Source of the DNA: Tritrichomonas musculus
Lineage: Eukaryota; Parabasalia; Tritrichomonadida; Tritrichomonadidae
Assembly (NCBI GenBank): GCA_039105265.1
Contig: JAPFFF010000040.1
Location: 930,001 to 994,000, forward strand
Reading direction: 5' to 3'
DNA: 64,000 nucleotides
Both the position numbers and the translations under genes were made by a program. Within the stretch, counting starts at the first letter, position 1. Every line of letters begins with the position of its first letter. Shown here in pieces: positions 47,543-59,910 of the stretch. Below the pieces are notes generated by a model. The model was not told the DNA's origin, did no database searches, and worked only from the letters and a program-made list of their open reading frames with translations.

Positions 47543-50500
47543 AGAGTCTCTAGACTATAGATATATTTTAGAAAATAGCTTATGAATAAACATTACTTAA
47601 GAAAATTCGATGTGGGCCTTGATTTTGTTTGGGTTTTAATAGCATTTCTCAAATGATTTATTATCAATTATAAAGGTAAATGTTCAAAAAAGAAAATTAT
47701 TTATTAAGATAAATTTTTTTAAAAAAATAGAGGTGCGGACACCTACTTTACATTTTTAACGTTTATAAAAATATGTATATCTTTTTATGTATTAATAATT
47801 ACTAAATAACATTTTGATATTATATTATAGTGCAATTATTTAATATATTTATTATTTAAAAGTTTTAAAATATCAATTATATAAGTTATAATAACACAAA
47901 CAAGTATCCTATGAAAATAACCCAATCCAGCCACCTGATGGATGGATTGAATTTATAATGATTAATTATTATATATATTGGAAATTAATGATTAATTATG
48001 CATTTTGTTATTTTATAAATATTTCATATTTTGTTAAAAAGTTCATTTTAATGAATTTTTACATATTTTATTGAAATATCTAAATAAATAAAGAATTTAT
48101 TTAGATTATAATTACATTTAGATATATTACATTTAATTTAATAAAGATATGCTAAATTTAGTTTAATTTGATTCAGGGGGCTGAGCTGCAAAAATCAATT
48201 TTAAAATCATAAACATTAATAACGATTTTTTTTCAATAAAAAATTTTTATTAAAGTATTAAGCAAATATCTTTTTATATTTATATGTATATCATAGATTA
48301 TATAACTTTTAATAATATTATATATACTATAAAAATATTTAAAATAAATATAAACAATTAATAAACTTTATATAACTGTATATTCTAAATATTGAACAAT
48401 TATAATTTCAAAGCGCTTTTCATAAAATGTTAATTTGAGAGAAAGGGAATAAATAATTTTCTTTATATATTTTGAAGTTTAATTAAAATTTAAATCAAAT
48501 GTAGAAAGTTTTTTTTCATTAATTCTTTTTTCATAAATTTTGAATAAAAAAATCTTCGAGAATAAAATTGAGAATATAGTAAATAATAATTGAGAGTCGT
48601 TGCATTTAATTTCATATCTTAATATGTAATTTATTATTTTATTATATTATAATTATTATATGATATATATAAAATATATAACAATTATATATTAATAATA
48701 AATTTTTAAAATACTTTTTTTTATTAAATTTGGCCCATTTTCATTTTCTCAATTAATCTTTACTTTTTTTACATCACATTTTTTATTAACGTAACATTTT
48801 AACGTAACTTTTTATAAAATCAAAAGTTTTGATGTAAATCAGTTATTTATGTTTAAAACAATATTTTTATTCAGAATCTACAGATATATAATATTTTTCA
48901 TTAACTCTTGCTGATTTTGATCAAAAAACTATGTTATCACAGATAATTCTATCTGAGAGATATAATTAGAAGCAAAATATCATAGAAAAAAAGGTTTTGT
49001 ACATCGGTACTATTATAAAATAATTCAAATGCATCGAATAAATAAATCAAAACGATTTGGCTAATCATAATAAGTCCAAATAAAATCAGAATTTTATAAT
49101 AAAATTTAAGTGTCATTTTACACCATCAAAAGAATGATCAAAGAAATAACAAAGTTTTAATAATTTATTAGCAATAATAAATGAATAAAAATTATTTCTA
49201 CTTTATATTCATGCTTTTTTTATTTTAATTGATTAAATTTTTGAAGATAAAAGTATTTCTCAAATAAAAAAATTAACGGAAAATTACATATGTATTTACA
49301 TATGTAATTTCTATCGTCCTGTGTAATTACATTGTATATACAAAAAGTAAAGATTATTCTCAATTTTTTTTTGGGCCGATTTAAGTGGAAACTATATCAT
49401 ACATTAATAATTAAATAATAACAAACGAGACACGTTTTTTTAAATAGTATAAAAATGATTTTTATCATGTTTTTATTACTTTTTTTCTTCTAAATAATAG
49501 ATTTTTCTATTAATTACATAATTTCTATAGTTTACATATTTTTATATTTTTTTCAGTGGTTTATATTTTTCTACCTCAGAAAAAAAATCATATATCGCCA
49601 CAAGTCGGCCCCGTGGACGAAAATAAAAAATAATTATATCATTATAATGCTCATAAAAAATAATTAATATGTGCAAATTTTGGTGCGAATCTAAATCATA
49701 TTAAAAAAATTTATATTTATCTTAATAAATAATTTATTTAATAATTATAATATATAATTCATATATTTTATATCCAATATTATAAAATGTAATGATTGAA
49801 ATAAAGACTTTAATAAAAATTCAATATATATCGATTTCTTATATATTTGTATCATTTTAAAAATATAGATGTCATTTGAATGGGTATACTATATGTTATA
49901 CAAATAATATTTTACTTTTTGACGAAATCCTTCAGTAACTGAAATACTAGACTTTTTATATTTATGAAACCAATCAACTAAATCTTCATTTTTAGAAAAA
50001 ACAGACATTTGATTTGGAATGAAATTCAAATATATTAGAAAGTAAATGCATATAAATAAAATTATATTCTTCAATGGACTCCTATAGCGTCCAATTTTTT
50101 TAAAATCATCATTTAATAATTCAACAAATTCAATTTTTCTAGATTTTTTATCCAAAAAATGAAATTTTTTTTTCAATAATAATAACTACTTTTATATAAC
50201 ACTTAATGTTTTAAAAGCATATAAAAAGATATCAAAAGAATTAATAAATAGAATAAATTATATAGAAAGTTATCTCTATTCTAAATTTTTATAAGTTGTT
50301 ATAAAATTCTTATCAAAAATTATTAAAACAAATTGAGATAAAATACTCAAATGTATTTTCTGAAGAAAATTTAATATATACTTATATCCTTTTAGTTTTT
50401 ATTTTAATTTGAATTTTGTACGATGTAAATATTTATAAAACTAATTATTATTATAATAATAAAATATAATTAGTTTAAACAAACTAATCATTGAGTTTTA

Positions 50501-51492
50501 CTGTAAAAATTCAGTAGTACGACCTTTAATTGACCTTAGAAAAATTCAATTATTCCCTGAAAAAGTATGGTTTAATGTAAGGTTTTGAGAAACCGCTCAA
50601 AAATTCTGAAATTTGAATCCCCCTTTCAAATTAAACTCAATTATTTGAGAGGGGAATGTAAATGCCTTCTAAAACGTTCCAGTAAATAATTAAGATAATA
50701 TCATTATTACCATTATATTATTCACTCCAAAGTGGAAATGATATATGATATCTTTTTGAGTGAAAAAAAAGAAATATGGCTATTATTAAGATTATTATAT
50801 TAATTTTCACTAACCTATAATTTTCTAATCAACCTCAAAATAATGATATATTAACACCATTTTTATTCATTTTACATATTTGCTTCAAATTTTTAGCTTT
50901 TATTATAATTATTTAATTCTTTAATTTATTCCAAGTTTGATATTTTATGTAAAAAACAGTTTTATTACTATATAATGAGTACACATATATGATATATGCG
51001 AGTTAAAAAACTTATTATACATTAAATTATAGTAAAAATAAGAAATGCTTCTTATTTTGTCGATTACTTCTATTAAAAAAGAGATTTTTAAATTTTAGCA
51101 CAGATTTATCAACTCATATGTTTTGTCGAAATATAATAGCTATAAAATAAATATTAATATTTAATTCAGATAAGAATTAACTTTTGCATAATTTGTTCAA
51201 TTGATATAATTTTCCATAATATTTTCAAATTATTTATAATATTATATTACTAATATTAATAATTTATTTTTAAATGTAATAAGCTAGTACAAATTAAAAT
51301 ATTTAATATTATATAAAATTGATTTTGTATATTTTACAAATTATATTTTCAATTAAAAATCGGTTATTAAAAACCCTAGTTTAATGCACGAAAGAACTTT
51401 TTGAAATCTAATTTCTATTAATTTTTTTATTCAAATATTTCATAGTTTTATTGAAAAATTGATAAAAAAGTATCGTAAAAAAATTAAAAACG

Positions 51493-52878
51493 ATGAGTGG
51501 ATCAAATTCGCATGATGAACACCAAATGGCTCTAACCGAATTATTAGATCCTAATAACTGCGAAGGATTTATGAATTATGTTCATGAAAAACAAGAAAGA
51601 GAAGCTGGGCATAGTCATGGACATCATCATCATCATGATCACGATCATAGCCATGTTCCAAAAGCAAGATGGAGGTTAATTACAATGATTGTTTTAAATG
51701 CAATTGTTTTTTTGGTTGAAATAATTACCGGCTTTATTACAAAATCACTTTCCCTTCAATCGGACGCATTTCATATGCTTTCTGATGAAGCATCACTTAT
51801 CATTGGATTAATTGCTCATAATTTATCGGAAAGGCCTCCATCTGATGAAATGTCTTTCGGATGGGCTAGGACAGAAGTTCTTGGAGGTTTGTGTAATGCA
51901 GTTTTCTTGTTAGCAGTATGTCTTACTATCTTTTGCGATGCTATTGAACGTTTTGTTGATGTACCTGTAATTGATAAACCTATATTGTTTATTGTTGTAG
52001 GTGCTGTAGGTCTTGCTACCAATCTGATTGGTATGATTATTTTCCATGACCATGGTCACTCTGATAACTTAAAAGGTGTCTTTCTTCATGTTATGGGTGA
52101 TTTCTTTGGTTCTATTGGTGTTATGATTTCAGCCTGTGTTATCAATTTCACTGATTGGAAATACAAGTATTATGTTGATCCTGTTATTTCACTTATCATT
52201 GTTATTATTTTGGTTTATGGAGCAATCCCTCTTCTTAAAAAGACATCAAAAGTTGTCATTGAAAGCGTTCCCCAAGATATTGATTTAACACAAATTCGCC
52301 AAGATTTACTTCAGATACCAAACCTTGTTGCGGTCCATGAACTTCATGTTTGGGAGCTTTCAAAGAAATGTTATATTGCTCTAATTCATATTGTTGTTTC
52401 TTCTAAAGAGCAAAATAAGCTAGTTCTCGAAGCAGTTCATAATTTAATGATCAGCAATGGCGTTTACTCTACAACTGTTCAAATTGAATTTGTTGACGAT
52501 TTTCCGAATGAAGTTGACCATAACGCTTCTTGCTTCTATGCATCATCATTTGGACATGATAAACGTTGCTTTGTGACGCCGCCTGTTTACAGACATGTTA
52601 TTGGATGTCCACATTTAAACATCCCTGGGCAGGAAGAGAGTTCATGTTGTTCCCATGATCATGACCATCATGGTCATGACCACCATGACCATGACCATGA
52701 CCATGATCATGATCATGGACACGGACATACAAAATCTAAAAAGGTAAATAAACATGGCCACGATCATCATGGTCATGATCATGATCATGACCATAATACC
52801 ATATTAAATATAGAAGACACTGAACAAAATTACAATGATGACGATGATGAAAACATAAATGGTGTTCATAATTTATAA
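51493..52878 (+). CDS. Cation diffusion facilitator, ZnT-type zinc transporter
   Basis: 461 residues. A His-rich N-terminal tail (about 40-54) precedes six membrane segments. Transport-site residues are present: HxxxD in TM2 (His94, Asp98) and HxxxD in TM5 (His199, Asp203), as in zinc-selective ZnT and Zrc1/Cot1 proteins. A C-terminal cytosolic domain (about 255-340) has the ferredoxin-like VHELHVWEL core. Unusually, a second very long His/Asp-rich tail (about 385-430) extends the C-terminus, besides the short His loop between TM4 and TM5. The protein moves zinc out of the cytosol into vesicles or out of the cell. The stop is TAAAA. Confidence 0.93.
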   Translation: MSGSNSHDEHQMALTELLDPNNCEGFMNYVHEKQEREAGHSHGHHHHHDHDHSHVPKARWRLITMIVLNAIVFLVEIITGFITKSLSLQSDAFHMLSDEASLIIGLIAHNLSERPPSDEMSFGWARTEVLGGLCNAVFLLAVCLTIFCDAIERFVDVPVIDKPILFIVVGAVGLATNLIGMIIFHDHGHSDNLKGVFLHVMGDFFGSIGVMISACVINFTDWKYKYYVDPVISLIIVIILVYGAIPLLKKTSKVVIESVPQDIDLTQIRQDLLQIPNLVAVHELHVWELSKKCYIALIHIVVSSKEQNKLVLEAVHNLMISNGVYSTTVQIEFVDDFPNEVDHNASCFYASSFGHDKRCFVTPPVYRHVIGCPHLNIPGQEESSCCSHDHDHHGHDHHDHDHDHDHDHGHGHTKSKKVNKHGHDHHGHDHDHDHNTILNIEDTEQNYNDDDDENINGVHNL

Positions 52879-53639
52879 AAGATATAAAACTTACTCTTTG
52901 TGAAAGTGAATAAAACAAAAAATTTTTTTATTATTTTAAAGGTAGTGACACGAATAACTTTTTGAATGTGTTATAAATGAGTTATCAAAAAGTGGATAAA
53001 AAAATACAAATTTTGCGAAAAATATCATAATAAATTTTAATTTTTTATATTAAATATTCATAGAAAAAATAATATCATTATATAATATATTTAAATTATT
53101 GTATATCTTGCTAAAAGTAGAGATAATTTCAAAAATAATCACTCAGCTAATCTTTTCAACCTGAGTTAAAATTTGAAAAATTGGACATATTTTTTGATTT
53201 TAAAAAGAATTATTTTAAAAAAATCAAAAATTCCGACGCTGGGGACTATATTTTGGATAGATTTTTTCTTTGAATACTTTACATATTTTTACTTTTCAGA
53301 AATCTTTATTTTCTCACAATTTTTCAATTGTTTATATCTTACAATCTCACAATTATTTCTTAAAAAAATGCTCAATATTCTGAAGTATATAATAATTTCA
53401 TAGAATTGATCTCAATTTTCTGATGATTCAAATATTTCATAAAAATTTAATTCAATTTAATAAATTAACTAAAAAATATATCTTATATTTAAAATTGCAT
53501 TTTCCTCATATTTGCTATGATATTTATACAAAACATCATTTTTTTTTTTTCTAAACTTATCAAATTGTAAAATTTTCATTCAAAAAGAAAAATACAAAAA
53601 GAGAACAAGACGATAATACAAAAAGAGAACATGAATTAA
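52879..53639. other. Intergenic region
   Basis: AT-rich sequence with no recognisable gene. It ends with two copies of AATACAAAAAGAGAACA (about 53591-53631) at the edge of the satellite. Confidence 0.45.
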
Positions 53640-56600
53640 CCTTAGTACTTGAACGAACGAATGAATGAAATGAATGATAATGTTGAATGAATTGGCCTCT
53701 TATTTGAAAATTATAGTCAGGGTGAAGAGGTGAATTCTCACCCGATTTTCGTCACCTGTATTTGACATGAATTATTATAAGTGTTATTGAACAAATTGAA
53801 TGAATTGAACGAATGAAACGAATAAACAAATTGAATAGAATTGAATGAATGAATGATAGTATTAAGCAAATTAATGAACTGAAATGACCTTATTGAACAA
53901 ATGGAATGAATTGACTGGAATTGAATGAATAAATTGAGTGAACGAATTGAATGGAATTGATTGGTCTATATTTCTCTGTTTCATGTTGTTGCTGTTGATC
54001 GAAAGTAGAGGTGACAAAAATATAGTGACAATTCACCTGCTCACCTTTAATACAATTCACCTTAGTATTTAGAAATGGAATTGAATAAATGATGTTGAAT
54101 TGTCCCACTCTTTCTTGTTGTGATATTATTGTAAGTGTTATTGAACAAATTAACTATACTATTAAACGAACTGAATTGGCTGGAAGCAATAAGATTAGAA
54201 AAATAGGGTTAAATCTAACCTGCTAACCTTTAATGCATTTTGCATAAATTGAGTGCTGGTTTTGAACGAATAGATTGAACGAATTGAATGAATGGAATTG
54301 AATAGATTGAACGAATGAAACGAAATGTTGTTTGAAATGAATAGAATGAATGGAATTAACTAAACTAACAAATGAACGAATGATGTTTGAAATGAATAGA
54401 ATCAAATTGACTGGAATGAATGAATGAATAATGTTATTTCTCGTTAATGCATTTTACATAAATTGAGTGCTTGTTTTGAACGAACGAATGATAGTATTAA
54501 GCAAATTAAACGAACCGAAATGACCTTATTGAACAAATTGAATGGAATGAATAAATGAAACGAATTGAATGACAGTACTGAATAGATTGAACAAATGAAA
54601 CAAATTGAACGAATTGGCCTTAGTATTTGACATGAATTGACCTTGTTTATGATATTATTGTAAGTGTTATTAAACGAATTGAATGATAGTATTGAACGAA
54701 TGTATTGAATGAATTAAACGAACGAATGAAATGTTGTTTGAAATGAATAAATGAATAATGTTATTGAATGAATTGAACGAATTGAATGGAATGTTGTGTG
54801 AAATGAATAAAATGAATAGAACGAATTGACCTTTTTGTGAATGTTATTGTAAGTATTATTGAACGAATTGAATGAATAAATAATGTTATTTCTCATTAAT
54901 GCATTTTACATAAATTGGCCTCTTATTTGAAAAATACAGTCAGGGGTGAAGAGGTGATTTCTCACCCGATTTTTGTCACCTGTTATTGAATTAACCTTGT
55001 TGTGATATTGAACAAATTGAATAGATTGAGCGAATTGACCTTATTCTTACCCTTGCTTTGAATGAATGGAATTAGCTATACTAACAAATGATGTTTGAAA
55101 TGAATAGAATCGAATGAACGAATGATAGTATTAAGCAAATTAACTACCCTATTAAACGAACTGAAATGACCTTATTGAGAATGAATGAACTGAATTGAAC
55201 GAACGAAATGAATCTGTTCACTCCATTTTCTGTTTCATGTTGTGGTTGTTGGTCGAAAACAGAAGGCGACAATTCACCTTAGTATTTGACCTCTTATTTA
55301 GAAATGGAATTGAATGAATTGAACGAACGAATAGAATTGTTTGAAATGAATAGAACGAATTGACCTTTTTGTGATATTATTGTAAGTGTTATTGAACAAA
55401 CGAATGAATTGAACAAACGAATGATGTTATTGAATGAAACTAGTGAACGAATAGATTGAATTGTTGTGAATATTATTGTAAGCGTTATTAAACAAATTGA
55501 ATGATAGTATTGAACGAATTGACCTTAATATTAGCCTTGCTTTGAATTAATAGAATGAACATGATTGCTGGGTTTAATATTATTGAGCAAATTGAACGAA
55601 TCTAATTGAATAAATTGAGTGAACGAACGAATACATTTGACCTCTCTTTCTTGTTGAATGAATTAAACGAATTGAATGATAGTATTGACTGTTGTGAATT
55701 GAACAAACGAACGAAATGAATCTGTTCACTCCATTTTCTGTTTCATGTTGTGGTTGTTGATCGAAAACAGAAGGCGACAATTCACCTCGTATTTGACCTT
55801 ATTGTGAATGAATGAACAAATTAACTACACTATTAAACGAATTGAATGGAATTGAACGAATTGACCGGAAGCAATAAGGTTAGAAAAATAGGGTTAGATC
55901 TAACCCTCGTGCTCTTCACCTTAATGCATTTTACATAAATTGGCCTCTTATTTGACCTTTGTATTTGAACGAATAGAATGAAAAAACGAATTGAATGGAA
56001 TTGTTTGAATGAATAATGTCGAATATATTGAACAAATGAATGAATGAACGAATAGATTGAACAAATTAAACGAACGAATGCATTTGATTGGTCCTCTGTC
56101 CATTCCATTTTTCTAGAAGCATATTTCTCTGTTTCATGTTGTGGCTATTAAATGAAAACAGAGGTGACAATTCACCTTAGTATTTGGCCTCTTATTTAGA
56201 AACGGAATTGAATGAAACGATCTTGTTGTGAATGTTATTGAACGAATTGAATGATAGTATTTAATGAATTGAATGAATGATAGTATTAAGCAAATTAACT
56301 ACCCTATTAAACGAACTGAAATGACCTTATTGAACATATTGAACGAATATATAAATGAATTGACCGGAAGCAATAAGAGTTAGAAAAATAGGGTTAGATC
56401 TAACCTATTAATACATTAATGCATATTCCATAAATTGAGTGCTGGTTTTGAACGAACGAATAGATTGAATAGAATGAAATGAATAGAACGAATTAAACGA
56501 ACAAATGCATTTGACCTCTTATTGGGCCTCTTATTTGATTATTTAGAAATTGTTTGAATTGGTCATCTGTTCACTCCATTTTCTAGGAGCATATAGTGGT

Positions 56601-57310
56601 TGTTTAAATGAAAGCAGAGGTGACAAAAATATAGTGACAATTCACCTGTTCACCTTTAATACAATTCACCTTAATATTTAGAAATGGAATTGAATGAAAC
56701 GAGTGAACGGATTGACCTTGCTGTGATATTATTTAATGATAGTATTGAATGAAACGAATGAAACGAGTGAACGAATTAAATGAATTGAATGATAGTATTG
56801 AACCTAATTATTGGTATTGAATGAACGAGTTGACTGGAATGAATTGAATGAAACGAATGAATTGACCTTTTTGTGAATGTTATTGCAAGTGTTATTGAAC
56901 GAATTGAAAGATAGTATTGAACCTAATTATCGATATTTCTAGTAAATGCATTTGGCCTCTTATTTGATTATTTAGAAATTAAATGAATTGAATGATAGTA
57001 TTGAACGAATTAAATGAAACGAGTGAATGAATTAAAAGAATTAAACAAATAAATAAATTGAATGATGTTATTGAATGAACATGATTGCTGGGTTTAATAT
57101 TATTGAACAAACTGAATTGAACAAATTGAATCTAATTATTGGTATTGAATGAAACGAATTGACTGGAATAAGGTTAGATCTAACCTGTAAACCTTAATGC
57201 AATTGGCATAAATTGGCCTCTTATTTAGAAATTGAATGAACGAATAGAATGAATTGAATAAATAAGGTGACAAAAATCGGGTGGTAATTCACCTATTCAC
57301 CTAATGATTA
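53640..57310. repeat. Mosaic satellite built on TGAA/GAAC phrases
   Basis: About 3.7 kb of degenerate sequence made of GAATGAA, GAACGAA and TTGAATG words, with longer modules that recur at irregular spacing. One such module, which includes CTCCATTTTCTGTTTCATG and an AATTCACCT end, occurs at about 55203-55279 and 55711-55787 (508 bp apart, nearly identical), with variants near 53970, 56120 and 56570. A module GGTTAGAAAAATAGGGTTAG occurs near 54190, 55878, 56374 and (shortened) 57170. ATGATTGCTGGGTTTAATAT occurs near 55560 and 57080. Open frames here are repeat artefacts rich in Ser, Phe, His and Asn. Confidence 0.85.
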
Positions 57311-57359
57311 TTTTTGATTTATTATTACATTTTTCTTGTTGTAGTTATTAAATATATAA

Positions 57360-58105
57360 TTAATTACTCAGACGGTTATTATTCTAAAGAAATTATTCTG
57401 TTGGTTATTACTCAGACGGTTATTCTGTTAATAGTTATTCAAATGATTATTCAGAAGATGATATTCAAATAGTTATTTAGAAGATGTTACTCAGATAGTT
57501 ATTCAAATGATGATGTTCAAATAGTTATTATGTTGATGATTATTCAGACGTTTATTCTGCTAGTTATTATTCAAATGATTATTCTGTTGATGATTATTCA
57601 GACGGTTGTTCAAATAATTATTCTGTTGGTTATTATTCAGAAGATTATTCTATTGATGATTGTTATTCATATAGTTATTCTGCTAGTTATTATTCAAAAG
57701 ATTATTCAGAGGATGATGTTCAAACAGTTATTCAAATGATTATTCTGTTGATGATTATTCCAAAGAAATTATTCAGACGGTTATTCTGTTGATGATTATT
57801 CCAAATAGTTATTCTGTTGATGATTATTCAGACGGTTGTTCAAATGATTATTAATCAGACGGTTGTTCAAATGATTATTCTGTTGATGATTATTCAGAAG
57901 ATGATATTCAAATAGTTATTACTCAGACGGTTATTCTGTTGATGATTATTCCAAAGATATTATTCAAATGATTATTCTGTTGATGATTATTCCAAATAGT
58001 TATTATTCAGACGGTTATTCTGTTGATGATTATTCAGAAGATGATATTCAAATAGTTATTCAGAGGATGATTATTCTTCTGGTTATTATTCAAATGATTG
58101 CTGAA
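57360..58105. repeat. Second array built on GATTATTC / CAGACGGTTATTCTG
   Basis: About 740 bp of degenerate tandem repeat with words TTATTCTGTTGATGATTATT, CAGACGGTTATT, CAAATGATTATT and CAAAGAAATTATT in varying order. Short stretches read in one frame as Tyr-Ser-Val-Asp-Asp units, but no frame stays open with a start codon. The composition is quite different from the adjoining array, so this is a separate repeat family. Confidence 0.8.
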
Positions 58106-58130
58106 TTGCTTCATAAAATAAAAATATATA

Positions 58131-58185
58131 ATTGAATGGTTTACATTTATTATTTATATTGAATAGTTTACATTTTATTATTTAC
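58131..58185. repeat. 27-bp tandem duplication
   Basis: ATTGAATGGTTTACATTTAT and ATTGAATAGTTTACATTTTA begin two adjacent near-identical units at 58131 and 58158, at the junction of the satellite and the Polinton-like element. Confidence 0.75.
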
Positions 58186-59558
58186 TCTATCTTAACTAAA
58201 TTATATACTCTTTGCATTTTACCTTTCTCTCTGTTATATCTACTTCTTATTTCATATCCCTCAGGCACTTCCTTCTCGTTTTTAAACCCAAAGTGCTGAT
58301 ATAACTGTTTTTTGCCATTAAACTCTCTGTTCAAATCATTTTCGTTTATCATTATTGTATCCTTATTTGTTTCTTCCTCCTGTTCTGTCTCTTCAACAAT
58401 AACTTCTCCAATCTTGCTCATGTATCTTATCCATGAATCTTTGTCCATTGATTGCCATGCATTAGCTCTCAATTGGTTTAATCTTGTCTTATATCTGTTC
58501 TTGGCTACTTTGTATGTAAACTTCTCTTCTGGTACCTTTACTTGTCTCATGTAAAGATAAGCTGTTGAATTCTCGTTCCTGTTTCGTCCTACGAACTGTT
58601 CAACTGATGATACAGTATCTAATGGGGTCTGAATGAATATAGACAATAGATTTTCCTTCAGTGACTAACCTGATTGGATACATGAAGTTGCAATAACTAT
58701 ATCAACGTCCTCCGTGCTAACAAACTTGCCTTCATCACTTATCTCTACTTCCTTCTTATCAGAGTTGTACAATGCTTTATTAAGTTCATTGTCGATACAC
58801 TCCTTTAATCGTTCACATTCATTCTTGTCTTCTATCTTAATTAATATCTTATCATACCTCTTTATCTCTTCTAGTACTTGTTTAGCTATAGTCTCTCTTT
58901 GCTCTTGCATATTGCTTCTCAGCTTGTATAGATATATCGTTCTGTGGTATTTGATGTCGGCAAATGGGTTTATCTTTTCGTATTCTTCAAAGACTAATAA
59001 GCAAGAAATGTCCGATGCTGTAGCAGTAATCAAGCCTCTACAGATCTCTATTAACGATATGTGTTCTAGTAGTAGGTGTGCTTCATCAATAAGGAGTGTG
59101 TATTCACTGTTGAAATCTATTTGGTGGTGATAGAAATGCTCTATGATTCCTCCAAGACACTTAGATGCGGTAGAGAATGTAGTTATAACAACAGGTATAA
59201 AGTGCTTGATGGCTTCTTTAAACTCTTTAAACGCCCCTTCCTTGACACATAACTTTATCATTTCATCTATGTTCTCGGGGTGATTGTTGTTTAATGCTAC
59301 ATACAACTTAGAGTAGAACTCCGCAGCGATGTTAATGGTAGGTACGATGAGTATGAACTTGTTATCAGGTACTGTGTTATAGATCCATTTCCTTATTGCT
59401 GCTGATTTTCCTGAACCAATAGGCGCTTGGCAGATGAACTTCTTTATAGCCTTCTCTATGGTTATCTCTTCTTCCGCACTTTTAGTATAAGTTATCTCAT
59501 ATGATTTAACGGGAAGGCTCTCAAACACATTCCAGTCAGCATATTGTTTGATTGTCAT
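58182..59558 (-). pseudogene. SF2 helicase of the Polinton-like element, broken
   Basis: Minus-strand coding region beginning with an ATG at 59558. It shows a Walker A motif APIGSGKSAAI, a DEAH-box LIDEAHLLLE, a motif III-like TATAS, and further downstream VEQFVGRNRN, which resembles motif VI. The set and order match superfamily 2 helicases, and the overall look is like viral origin-binding or replication helicases. The copy looks broken, with about one break. It is treated as a fossil cargo gene of a virus-like element. Confidence 0.6.
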
Positions 59559-59712
59559 TTGGACAAGAATAAAAACAAAAAAAGAAAACAAATGATGTGT
59601 ATTTAATTGGATGTGTATTTGTGCTTATGAGGGTGTTGTGTTTGCTATGATAAGTAGATGTTTGTATGTTTACTAGGTTCTTAATTGTATTATACTTATG
59701 AAGGTAAATATT

Positions 59713-59783
59713 TGGTCACGTTACTGACACAAAATCTGACGCCTAGTATAGAAGCCTGTGGAAATTGTGTCATAGCGTGACCA
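59713..59783. repeat. Hairpin near the element end
   Basis: TGGTCACGTTACTGACACAA (59713-59732) and TTGTGTCATAGCGTGACCA (59765-59783) are near-complements and can form a stem of about 19 bp around a 32-base loop. Confidence 0.7.
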
Positions 59784-59910
59784 ATTGACACGGGGAATAG
59801 GCAGAAGGAACATAGCGACGGCGGCCGTATGCGAAGCTCCAAGCGAAGGCGTGCCTGAGCTTGGCTGCGGAGCGTATAGGCGGTGGGAGAGAAGCGAACC
59901 ACTGCCTATA

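Larger units (their letters stand above)
46236..51492. other. 5.3-kb AT-rich gene-poor region
   Basis: No intact gene recognised. It contains a hAT-type MITE (46603-46791), a possible foldback (46861-47059), a 480-bp inverted-repeat segment (47066-47542), small palindromes such as AGGTGCGGACACCT (about 47732-47745), and an imperfect inverted pair around CCCCTTTCAAA and TTTGAGAGGGG (50621-50653). A minus-strand frame at 49889-50176 lacks an ATG and looks at best like a relic. The rest is simple AT sequence. Confidence 0.5.

Noticed and set aside
49889-50176. 95-codon minus-strand frame with one hydrophobic segment
   Set aside because: No ATG at its start, composition like the surrounding AT-rich DNA, no family. 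At most a gene relic.
53890-56108. Several minus-strand frames rich in Ser, Phe, His and Asn
   Set aside because: They arise from TGAA-type repeats, and none has domain-like sequence.
57530-57739. Ile/Val-rich frame in the second array, and Tyr-Ser-Asp-Asp reading in another frame
   Set aside because: Both are by-products of the repeat unit; neither keeps one frame with a start codon over the array.
53640-58105. Possible CRISPR array
   Set aside because: Repeats are degenerate, spacing is irregular, there are no unique spacers of constant length, and the genome is eukaryotic.
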